Assembly: GCA_015063225.1 (NCBI GenBank)
Contig: SUSU01000001.1
Location: 1 to 58,445, forward strand
DNA from: Thermoplasmata archaeon
Lineage (GTDB): Archaea > Thermoplasmatota > Thermoplasmata > Methanomassiliicoccales > Methanomethylophilaceae
Direction: 5' to 3'
Length of the DNA: 58,445 bases
Position numbers and translations under genes: made by a program. Positions within the stretch are counted from its first letter, which is position 1; each line of letters opens with the position of its first letter. This document shows positions 1 to 6,693 of the stretch, piece by piece. Under the pieces are notes generated by a model. It was given only the letters and a program-made list of their open reading frames with translations. It was not told where the DNA came from and searched no databases.

Positions 1-90
1 CGTAGCGGAAGCTATGGAAGTCTTTATCAAAATCAACATGAATTAAGGTCTCAGACCACTTGTTTTAATGGAATAAAGAATGAGAAAAGT

Positions 91-207
91 GGACAGCGTG
101 GATGCTTTCCCGTGCACTTGCGCAACACAGTACGCGACATCTACGCGGGTGGGCTTAACTGCCGGGTTCGGAATGGGACCGGGTGAACCCCACCGCTGTG
201 GCCGTCC
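91..207 (-). rRNA. rrf: 5S ribosomal RNA, stand-alone
   Basis: Read on the minus strand this 117-nt stretch begins GGACGGC and ends GCTGTCC; these ends pair over 7 bp to form helix I. The conserved internal blocks CCCATTCCGAACCCGG and AGTTAAGCCC of 5S rRNA are present in the right order. No 16S or 23S gene lies nearby within the window, so the gene is unlinked, as is known for Thermoplasmata-related archaea. Downstream (positions 90 to about 50) the transcript runs into a pyrimidine-rich T tract that can serve as terminator; I see no gene in 1-90. Confidence 0.95.
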
Positions 208-225
208 AATCCAGAGTAGTTGCAC

Positions 226-239
226 CTAGTATATAATAC
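226..239 (-). promoter_or_regulatory. TATA box of the 5S rRNA gene
   Basis: The minus strand reads GTATTATATACTAG here. Its centre is about 26 bp upstream of the first base of the 5S rRNA at 207, the standard archaeal TATA-to-start distance. It sits in the 59-bp gap between the HxlR gene stop and the 5S gene, so the 5S rRNA has its own promoter. Confidence 0.75.
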
Positions 240-266
240 TGATTGAGAAGGGAGAACGACCCGGAT

Positions 267-650
267 TCAAGCCTGGATCTTGTCCTTCTCCTGAATGATG
301 GATTCCGTCTCGAACGAGAGGACATCCTCGCAGGCGGTGGCCTGCAGGCCCCACTCAGCGAGCTGGTCGAGAATGGGGAGGAGGGCTTTTCCGTGCTCGG
401 AAAGGGAGTATTCCACATACTTGGGGGACGTGGAGATGACATCGCGGATGATGACGCCGTCCTTCTCGAGCTCCCTCAGCTGGAGGGTGAGGATCCTGGG
501 GGATATCCCGGGGACCTTCGTCATGAGCTGGTTGAAACGGAGAGGGGAACCCTCGCGGGCGAGTCTGCCGACTATGGATGTCTTCCAGCGGCCGTCGATG
601 GCGGACATTGCCGTCTCGATGCCCTGTTCGTACACGTAGTCGGTAGTCAT
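267..650 (-). CDS. HxlR-family winged-helix transcriptional regulator
   Basis: A 127-residue protein with the HxlR layout: an N-terminal helix, the winged helix with DGRWKTSIVGRL, the recognition region PGISPRILTLQLRELEKDG and the wing YVEYSLSEHGKALLPIL. Family members are small dimeric repressors or activators that often answer to thiol, aldehyde or redox stress. The ATG at 650 is chosen because a TATA-like AATATAAAGG lies about 26 bp before position 655; a TTG at 656 is the alternative. The inverted repeat ATATT-N4-AATAT at 665-678 beside the TATA box could be its own operator. The target gene cannot be told from context. Confidence 0.85.
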   Translation of the reverse strand: MTTDYVYEQGIETAMSAIDGRWKTSIVGRLAREGSPLRFNQLMTKVPGISPRILTLQLRELEKDGVIIRDVISTSPKYVEYSLSEHGKALLPILDQLAEWGLQATACEDVLSFETESIIQEKDKIQA

Positions 651-705
651 CGCCAACCCTAGTGATATTTTTCAATATAAAGGGTTCCCCGTTATCGGGT
701 TTGTT

Positions 706-1149
706 TCACTTCTTCTGGAACTTTCCGTCCTTCTTGTGGAAGACGACGCGGGAGCCCTCGTTGTTGGCCTTCAGGGTCTTGGCGTAGGCCTCGGCCTCCT
801 CCTTGGTCTTGAAGAACTTGGTAGCCTTGGTGTTCTCCTCGGCGCGGATCCCCCACTTGTTCTTGTCGTTGTCGAAGGCGATATGCCAGGTCTTGGTCTC
901 CTTCTTGGGAGCGGGCTTGGCGGCAGCAGGCTTCGCCGCGGGTTTGGCGGCGGGCTTGGTCTCCTTCTTGGCAGCGGGCTTGGCGGCAGCCTTGGGAGCG
1001 GCCTCTTTCTTCGCGGCAGCCTTGGGTGCTGCTTCCTTTTTGGCCGCAGGCTTGGCGGCAGCTTTCTTCTCGGCAGCCTTGGGAGCGGCCTCTTTCTTCG
1101 CCGCGGGTTTGGCAGCGGCTTTCTTCTCGGTATTTTTCTCTGCAGCCAT
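706..1149 (-). CDS. DUF2188 protein with histone H1-like Ala/Lys/Pro tail
   Basis: A 147-residue basic protein in two parts. Residues about 1-85 are low-complexity repeats of AAKPAAKKEAAPKAA type, much like the tails of histone H1 or bacterial HU-like fusions. Residues about 87-147 (WHIAFDNDKNKWGIRAEEN, then TKEEAEAYAK and VVFHKKDGKFQ) match the DUF2188 fold. The Met at 1149 is favoured: it lies 5 nt after the parvulin stop, preceded by GTGATC as ribosome site. DNA binding is inferred from composition only. It is probably co-transcribed with the parvulin gene upstream. Confidence 0.8.
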   Translation of the reverse strand: MAAEKNTEKKAAAKPAAKKEAAPKAAEKKAAAKPAAKKEAAPKAAAKKEAAPKAAAKPAAKKETKPAAKPAAKPAAAKPAPKKETKTWHIAFDNDKNKWGIRAEENTKATKFFKTKEEAEAYAKTLKANNEGSRVVFHKKDGKFQKK

Positions 1150-1154
1150 CTGGA

Positions 1155-1433
1155 TCACTTCTGGTCGGTAACGAGAATGACATGCCAGCCGAACTCGGTC
1201 TTGCACTTCACGATCTCCCCGGGGGTGGCGTTGAACGCGGCGGTCTCAAAGGGTTTGACCATCTGGCCCCTTCCGAACCATCCGAGGTCTCCGCCGTTCC
1301 TCTTGGAGGGGCAGGAGGAGTACTGCTTGGCGAGCTGATCGAAGCGGGAACCGTCCCTCAGGAGGTCGAGGACGGCGTTCGCGGTGAGTTCATCCTTGAC
1401 GAGGATGTGTGACGCGCGCACTTTTGTAACCAT
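1155..1433 (-). CDS. Parvulin-type peptidyl-prolyl isomerase
   Basis: A 92-residue single-domain parvulin (PF00639 type). It carries VRASHILVKDE at the N terminus, the central FDQLAKQYSSCPSKRNGGDLG stretch with GGDLGWFGRGQM, and the C-terminal FGWHVILV strand. It has no signal peptide, so it would act in the cytoplasm on nascent or misfolded proteins. The start at 1433 fits a leaderless transcript: the minus-strand TATA box CTTTATATT is at 1456-1464, about 26 bp upstream. A longer start at 1451 would lie too close to the TATA box. The DUF2188 gene follows in the same transcript. Confidence 0.9.
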   Translation of the reverse strand: MVTKVRASHILVKDELTANAVLDLLRDGSRFDQLAKQYSSCPSKRNGGDLGWFGRGQMVKPFETAAFNATPGEIVKCKTEFGWHVILVTDQK

Positions 1434-1490
1434 GCTACATAATGCGCGCATGGGAATATAAAGTACGCGCGCGCAGGAAGGGTTTTCACA

Positions 1491-2558
1491 TCATTCTTGC
1501 GCGGGCGGGGGCAGTTCGTGCTCCCCGGGCGCGGGGCGGTCAGGACGGGTCTCGTTCCCCTCGGAATCCCTGAAGAACCTGTGCGTGCCGAGGGGCTGCT
1601 TCTGGTTGACGAACTTCCATGGCCAGTCCGTCTCCTGTTTCTCCCTCACCTCGTTGAGCGCGGCGCGGACCTCCGAATCGCTCCCGAGCATGATCGGACC
1701 GTAGTTCCTCTGCTTCTCGCCGATGGGGTCACCCTCCAAGAGCCAGACATCTGAAGTCGTGTCGCCCATGACGACCGTTGCCTCCATCTTCGGGTCGAGC
1801 TTCACCCTGGAGAGCTTGTGGATCTCCTTGCCCTCGATGACGGCATCGCCCTCGGTGATGTAGAGGTTCCTGGTCGCGGCCTCGGTCGGTTCTAGTTTGA
1901 GTTCGCATCCCTTCTCCATCACGATCCTCACGATGGACACATGGTGCGACGGGTCCGCCGCCCAGGAGAGATTGTTGGGCGCTACTCCTTTGCATCCGGC
2001 GAACTCGCCGGCGATGACGGTCGCCACCCATCCCTCTCCGGAAACCTTGGGGATGTCGTGCTCCCACACGGTGCGGACCTGGTTGGCCTTGTTCTTGGAT
2101 CCCAGCGGGAGGTTGAGGCTGATCTGCGTGACAACCTGGATGTTGTCCCTGTCGGTATACGCCAGAGGATACATCTCGCAGTGTCCGTAACGGGATGATG
2201 CGGTTATCCACTGGAGGTCGCCGAAGCCGTAGCGGGACTGGTTGCCCATGGAGTCGAATGTGTCCACGTAGCCCTCGGCCACGTAGTTGATGGTCTCGTA
2301 TCCCCAGTGGGAGTGCAGGGGGAATCCGGGGGAGACCGTGCCCTTGTACATTCTGTACCCGAGGAACTTGGCGTAATCGTTGCCCATGGTCGTCCTCGCC
2401 TGGATCTCCTCCAGCGGGGGTGCCTGGATCTCGTTGCCCTTGGGGTAGTTGTCACGGTGGTAGACCGCGAAGAAGAACGGGTCGTCGCAGTCCCAGTTGT
2501 AAGAGGCTTCCTGTACCCTCATGATAGCGCCGTGTACCTTCCTACCGAATAGGCCCAT
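1491..2558 (-). CDS. Pirin-family bicupin protein
   Basis: A 355-residue protein of the pirin family of the cupin superfamily. The N-terminal cupin has FPLHSHWGYETINYVAEG, supplying the His and Glu metal ligands, followed by GDLQWITASSRYGHCEMYP. The second half carries the C-terminal pirin domain (WLLEGDPIGEKQRNYGPIML). Pirins bind Fe or other metals; some are quercetinases or redox sensors, so the substrate cannot be assigned. The Met at 2558 (GLFGRKV) is preferred over 2579 because the TATA box at 2581-2590 is then 28 bp away, giving a leaderless start. Upstream coding-looking sequence to 2999 is antisense to the next gene. Confidence 0.85.
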   Translation of the reverse strand: MGLFGRKVHGAIMRVQEASYNWDCDDPFFFAVYHRDNYPKGNEIQAPPLEEIQARTTMGNDYAKFLGYRMYKGTVSPGFPLHSHWGYETINYVAEGYVDTFDSMGNQSRYGFGDLQWITASSRYGHCEMYPLAYTDRDNIQVVTQISLNLPLGSKNKANQVRTVWEHDIPKVSGEGWVATVIAGEFAGCKGVAPNNLSWAADPSHHVSIVRIVMEKGCELKLEPTEAATRNLYITEGDAVIEGKEIHKLSRVKLDPKMEATVVMGDTTSDVWLLEGDPIGEKQRNYGPIMLGSDSEVRAALNEVREKQETDWPWKFVNQKQPLGTHRFFRDSEGNETRPDRPAPGEHELPPPAQE

Positions 2559-2580
2559 GTCTGAGGGTAGACGTTCCATC

Positions 2581-2590
2581 TTAAATAACG
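2581..2590. promoter_or_regulatory. Shared bidirectional TATA region
   Basis: The A/T block CTTAAATAAC lies between the divergent pirin (ATG 2558, minus) and pseudouridine synthase (ATG 2610, plus) genes. It is about 26-28 bp from each start codon and reads as a TATA-like box on either strand, so both leaderless transcripts can be explained by the same 10 bp. Confidence 0.6.
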
Positions 2591-2609
2591 GTGGGGGATT
2601 GGGAAACCC

Positions 2610-3341
2610 ATGGACGAAGGCATCCGCCTCAACAAGTACCTCGCCGAGGCCGGCATCGCATCCCGCAGGGGTTCGGACAGGCTCATCGAGGAGGGCCGCG
2701 TCACCGTCAACGGTGAGGAGGCGACCCTCGGTACGAAGGTCATGCCCGGCGACACCGTGAAGGTGGACGGGAAGGCCGTCAAGGCGGATACCGGCGGGAC
2801 CGTCATACTCGCGTTCAACAAACCCCGCGGGATCACCTGCACCGCCAATAAGGACGACCCCGACAACATCATCGACTATATCGGGTATCCCCGCAGGATA
2901 TTCACCGTCGGCAGGCTCGACAAGGACTCGGAGGGCCTGATCCTCCTCACCAACGACGGCGCCCTCGCCGACCGCATAATGCGCTCCCGTTACGGCCACG
3001 AGAAGGAATACATCGTCACCGTGGACAGGGACGTGGAGAAGGATTTCCTCGACCGCATGGAATCCGGCGTGGAGATCGAGGAGGGCGTGGTCACCCGCAG
3101 GTGCAGGACCGAGCTCATCGACCCCCGCCGTTTCAGGATAATCCTGAGGCAGGGACTCAACCGTCAGATCCGCAGGATGTGCGAGGTCCTCGGCTACAAC
3201 GTCGTCAGGCTGCAGCGCATCCGCGTCATGAACATCCAGCTCGGAAAACTGCGCGAGGGGTCGTACCGCGACCTCTCCAAGGCGGAGAGGCAGGAGCTCA
3301 TGGAGCTGGTCGAAGCCAGCCGTCTGGCACCTAAGGAGTGA
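2610..3341 (+). CDS. rRNA pseudouridine synthase, RsuA/RluB/RluF family
   Basis: A 243-residue protein with an N-terminal S4 RNA-binding domain (residues about 5-50, RLNKYLAEAGIASRRGSDRL) and an RsuA-type catalytic domain. The catalytic aspartate is in the hallmark GRLDKDSEGLILLTNDG, and the C terminus has the typical GLNRQIRRMCEVLGYNVVRL. The enzyme isomerises a uridine in rRNA. The family is common in bacteria and sparse in archaea, so lateral acquisition is likely. The start is leaderless, 24 bp from the TATA block shared with pirin. It ends one base before the end of the convergent Hsp70 operon. Confidence 0.92.
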   Translation: MDEGIRLNKYLAEAGIASRRGSDRLIEEGRVTVNGEEATLGTKVMPGDTVKVDGKAVKADTGGTVILAFNKPRGITCTANKDDPDNIIDYIGYPRRIFTVGRLDKDSEGLILLTNDGALADRIMRSRYGHEKEYIVTVDRDVEKDFLDRMESGVEIEEGVVTRRCRTELIDPRRFRIILRQGLNRQIRRMCEVLGYNVVRLQRIRVMNIQLGKLREGSYRDLSKAERQELMELVEASRLAPKE

Positions 3342-3342
3342 C

Positions 3343-4821
3343 TCACTCCTCCCCTTCCTTCTGCTCCACTTCCGCGGTGACCGTCTGGTGACCCTGTTTC
3401 TTCCCGCACTTCGCGACGGCGGTGAGTATGCCCTCGACGTTGGCGGTGAACTCCACCACGATGCGGGTGTCCAGGGACGAGGCCTCGGGGAGCATCATGT
3501 CGAAACGGTCGACGTAGGTGGCGTCCTCGATGTCGGTGTGCTTCTCGCCGTCCACCGCCGACGATTCGTAGATCTCGACGACGATGCTCATCTGTCCGTC
3601 CTCCTCGGGGTTGAACAGTGCGGAGGCGCTGTAGGGGAGCGTGTGGTTGCGGAAGATGACGTTGGAGATCCTGTATCCGCCGGTCCCGTCGGAGACCTTG
3701 ATCCCGAAGGTCTTGCTGAGCACGTTGCGCATCTTCACGCCGGTCTTGTCCCTGCCGGCGTAGACGGCGGCACCCTTGGCGACGGCGTAGAGGGGGTCGA
3801 AGATGTCCAGCCTCACGTCCGGGAAGCGTTTCCTCATCCCCGCGGCCACCATGGGCATGCGGGAGGACCCGCCCACCAGCAGGATGGCGTCGAGGTCGTA
3901 GGTCGAGCACCTGGCGTGGCGGAGTACCTCCTCCACCTTCTCGAAGCTCTCCTCCAGGAGGTCCGAGGTGTGCTCCTCGAACTCCTGTCTGCTGACCTCG
4001 AACCCGATCTTCATGCCGTTGTCGAGGGTGATGGTGTCGTGGGCGAGCTCCTCGGACGAAAGGCGGATCTTGATCTTCTCCGCCTTTATCGTCATCTCGG
4101 ACTGGAGGTAGATGTCGTCCTCCAGGATGGAGATGGGGGTCGCGGAGGCTTCCGCGATCTTGTCCATGAGGAGACGGCGGAGCCTCTCGTCCCAATCGTT
4201 ACCTCCCAACGCGCGGAGGCCGTCGGTGGCGACGGCGGTGAAACAGTCGCCCTCGAGGTCGAGGATGGTGACGTCGAAGGTCCCTCCTCCGAGGTCGTAG
4301 ACCATGATCCTCTTGTGTCCGCCGGCGCGGTTGCCGTACCCGTACGCTATGGCGGCGGCGGTGGGTTCGTTGATGAGCTCCACATCGCGGATGCCCGCCT
4401 TCAGCGCGGCATCGCGGGTCTGCTCCCTCTCCTTGTCGCCGAAGTACGCGGGGACGGTGACCACGGCCTTGTTCACGGGCATGCCCTTGGTCTTGCGGAA
4501 GTCCCCGATGAGCTTCTCGAGGATGATGGTGGACACCTCGACGGGGGTGTAGACCTTCCCCCCGATGGTGTACTTGAAGGATGACCCGATCTTGCGCTTG
4601 ACCCCGGATATGGTGTCCTCGGGGTACGAGATGAGGCGGGCCTTCGCCTCGCTCCCGACCACCGTCCCGCCGGAGGGGTCGAAGAACACGACCGAGGGGG
4701 TCTCCCCCTCGCCCTCCATGTTCGTCTCGATGACGGGGTTCCCTTCCTCGTCAATGAATGCGACCGAGGAGTACGTCGTCCCCAGGTCGATGCCCACATG
4801 CAACTCTTCGTCCATTCCCAT
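3343..4821 (-). CDS. Divergent Hsp70 without C-terminal lid
   Basis: A 492-residue Hsp70 paralogue. The nucleotide-binding domain (residues about 1-360) keeps phosphate-1 DLGTTYSS at 12-19, INEPTAAAIAYGYG, phosphate-2 DLGGGTFDVT at 176-185 and the adenosine motif LLVGGSSRMPMV. A reduced beta substrate-binding domain follows (about 365-490). The helical lid of DnaK (about 100 residues) is missing, so this is not a housekeeping DnaK. It is the last gene of a five-gene operon, 18 nt after the GrpE-like gene, which presumably exchanges its nucleotide. Start 4821 has an adjacent GAGGG; an ATG at 4815 is an alternative. Confidence 0.92.
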   Translation of the reverse strand: MGMDEELHVGIDLGTTYSSVAFIDEEGNPVIETNMEGEGETPSVVFFDPSGGTVVGSEAKARLISYPEDTISGVKRKIGSSFKYTIGGKVYTPVEVSTIILEKLIGDFRKTKGMPVNKAVVTVPAYFGDKEREQTRDAALKAGIRDVELINEPTAAAIAYGYGNRAGGHKRIMVYDLGGGTFDVTILDLEGDCFTAVATDGLRALGGNDWDERLRRLLMDKIAEASATPISILEDDIYLQSEMTIKAEKIKIRLSSEELAHDTITLDNGMKIGFEVSRQEFEEHTSDLLEESFEKVEEVLRHARCSTYDLDAILLVGGSSRMPMVAAGMRKRFPDVRLDIFDPLYAVAKGAAVYAGRDKTGVKMRNVLSKTFGIKVSDGTGGYRISNVIFRNHTLPYSASALFNPEEDGQMSIVVEIYESSAVDGEKHTDIEDATYVDRFDMMLPEASSLDTRIVVEFTANVEGILTAVAKCGKKQGHQTVTAEVEQKEGEE

Positions 4822-4839
4822 CCCTCACACTGAAAACGG

Positions 4840-5517
4840 TCACTGGCTCTTCTTCCTGTAGACCATGATCTTCTCTTTGTAGACCGGTCTCCCCTTGTAT
4901 TCGTATCCCGCGGACAGTCTCTTCGCGACGGTGCCGTCGAGGGAGGCGTCGTCCGTGGGGACCACGCCCACCACCCTCTGGAAGACGGGGTCCGCCTTCT
5001 GGTCCTGGGTGTTGAACGCCCCGTAGCGCACGCCCGCGTCCTTGAGCATGTTGTCGATGTCAACCTGGTAGTTCTTGAAGGAGTTGAACACGTCCTCAGA
5101 TTTCATGGAGGCCGCGTTCTGCTCCAGCCCGGTGCAGAGGCGCCTGAAGTCCTCCCTCAGTGCGCACACCTGTTCCATCAGGGCCATGAAGTTCCTGTCG
5201 GCGAACTCGGCGTCGCGGCGGCTGATTATCTTGTTATAGATGTCGAACTGCTCCCTGGAGGTGAGGTATTCGGAATCCCCCTTGGGGGCCGCCTCGGCCG
5301 CGGGTGCCTGCGGAGGGGCCGGCTGTTCCGGGGCGGGGGCCGTCTCCGGTGCGGGAGAACCGCCAGCTGCGATGGCGTCCGCGAGGGCCTTGATGGCGTC
5401 CCTGACCTCCTGGTTGCTCTTCACCACGTCGGCGTAGCTGTAACGGGTCTTGCTGCCGCCGGCGGCCGTCTTCTTTGGTTTGTCTGTCGTCTCCTTCTTT
5501 GCCGGCATATCGTTCAT
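4840..5517 (-). CDS. GrpE-like nucleotide exchange factor
   Basis: A 225-residue protein. Residues 1-75 are a Lys-rich start and an Ala/Pro-rich linker. Residues about 80-150 form a long predicted coiled helix (FDIYNKIISRRDAEFADRN onward). The C terminus has a GrpE-type beta-wing: AFNTQDQKADPVFQRVVGVV, TDDASLDGTVAKRLSAGYEY, GRPVYKEKIMVY, which parallels the end of GrpE. In the family this part releases ADP from Hsp70. Its ATG overlaps the GTPase stop by 4 nt (ATGA), so the two are translationally coupled, and an Hsp70 gene follows. Similarity to GrpE is by eye and weak in the helix. Confidence 0.7.
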   Translation of the reverse strand: MNDMPAKKETTDKPKKTAAGGSKTRYSYADVVKSNQEVRDAIKALADAIAAGGSPAPETAPAPEQPAPPQAPAAEAAPKGDSEYLTSREQFDIYNKIISRRDAEFADRNFMALMEQVCALREDFRRLCTGLEQNAASMKSEDVFNSFKNYQVDIDNMLKDAGVRYGAFNTQDQKADPVFQRVVGVVPTDDASLDGTVAKRLSAGYEYKGRPVYKEKIMVYRKKSQ

Positions 5518-6692
5518 CTCCTGTTCATCATCCAGATCATGGGGTCCTCTACGCGGAACGGCACGGGAACGGAATGGGCGGAGGCCTCGTGTCCCAGCGC
5601 CGAAACGGCGAAGAAGGCGTGGGGCCTGAAGCGTCCCACGGCCTTCAGGAACTCCTCCCCCGCGATCCTCCTGAGGTATTCCTCCACCTCCGCATCGATC
5701 TGCATGAGGTTCGTCTCGTCGTACACTCCCCTGGCGCGGGGGATGTTGAGGGCGGATTCGGGGCCGAAGAGGACCTCGTCCTCCTCGGGTGAATGGGAAG
5801 TGCGCATGAGCGCGTCTATCTTGGTGAGCACTATCGCCACCGGGATGTCCACATCCCTCGCCCTCTGGTGGCGCCTGAGGCGGATGGTGTCGGCGATCTC
5901 GTTGAGGCGGGCTGCGTAATCGGGCTGGGGGACGGGAGGGAGCCTGAGTATCTCCCTCACCTTGGGGAAGGTAAGCGGGTCGATGACGAACAGCAGTCCC
6001 GCGGCACCGGTGATCAGGTTCCCGGTGGACACGGCCTGCAGGTTGCCCTCGGACTCCAGGTCCGCGGCGGCGGTGTCGAAGAAGGCGAGGGTGTGCTTGG
6101 TGATGCTGTCGCCGTCCGAGCGGGTGAGGTAGTACACCATGGGCTCGTAGGTGCATTCGACCTTGTCGTCCCCCTCCCGGAGACGGTCGCGGAGGATGTC
6201 GAAGACCTCGGACGTGCGGGGGACCGCGGGGTCCATGCGGGCGTTGTACTCGATGCAGTAATCGGACTGCAGGACCTCGATGAGGGATGCGGTGTAGTGG
6301 CTCTTCCCGGACTTCGCCGCTCCCAGGACCGCGATGATGTTGCTCCCCCTCTCCGCGTCGTCGGGGATGGGGCCGTGGCAGACGGGGCAGAGCCTCCTGG
6401 TGAGTGGTTTGTGGCAGATGTCGCACCTCCCGTCCTTCGCGTAGTAGACGATGTGCTCGGGGGTGGTCACCGCATTGGGTGCCAGGGGATCTACGTTCAT
6501 GGCGAACGAGCGCTCGACGTCGACCTCCTGTCCGGGGTGGTACACGGACACGCGCATCTTCTTGTTGTTGCCGGCGGCCCTGGCGATGAACCTCGATGTG
6601 CACTCGGGGTCCTCGCAGACATAGTGGAACCTGTCGGTGTCGACAGATTTGCAGCAGAACGGGCAGACGTACAGCTGTGCCTTCTTCGCCAT
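5514..6692 (-). CDS. Zinc-ribbon TRAFAC-like GTPase (DO-GTPase2-like)
   Basis: A 392-residue protein. Two zinc ribbons come first: Cys10/13/26/31 and Cys90/93/102/105. Then a P-loop GAAKSGKS at 124-131, a probable Walker B FFDTAAADLE, and a G4-like LTKIDAL. This combination resembles the double-GTPase (DO-GTPase) families that others have linked to NTP-dependent conflict systems; that link is from memory and unverified. The start at 6692 has an excellent GGAGGAGATGAG leader and directly follows the scaffold stop at 6694. It may act as the nucleotide-driven switch of the Hsp70 operon. No transmembrane segment is seen. Confidence 0.78.
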   Translation of the reverse strand: MAKKAQLYVCPFCCKSVDTDRFHYVCEDPECTSRFIARAAGNNKKMRVSVYHPGQEVDVERSFAMNVDPLAPNAVTTPEHIVYYAKDGRCDICHKPLTRRLCPVCHGPIPDDAERGSNIIAVLGAAKSGKSHYTASLIEVLQSDYCIEYNARMDPAVPRTSEVFDILRDRLREGDDKVECTYEPMVYYLTRSDGDSITKHTLAFFDTAAADLESEGNLQAVSTGNLITGAAGLLFVIDPLTFPKVREILRLPPVPQPDYAARLNEIADTIRLRRHQRARDVDIPVAIVLTKIDALMRTSHSPEEDEVLFGPESALNIPRARGVYDETNLMQIDAEVEEYLRRIAGEEFLKAVGRFRPHAFFAVSALGHEASAHSVPVPFRVEDPMIWMMNRR

Positions 6693-6693
6693 C

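Noticed and set aside
1491..2999. A 502-codon frame that would extend pirin by about 147 residues
   Set aside because: The extra part is antisense to the pseudouridine synthase and crosses the shared promoter; TATA spacing supports the start at 2558.
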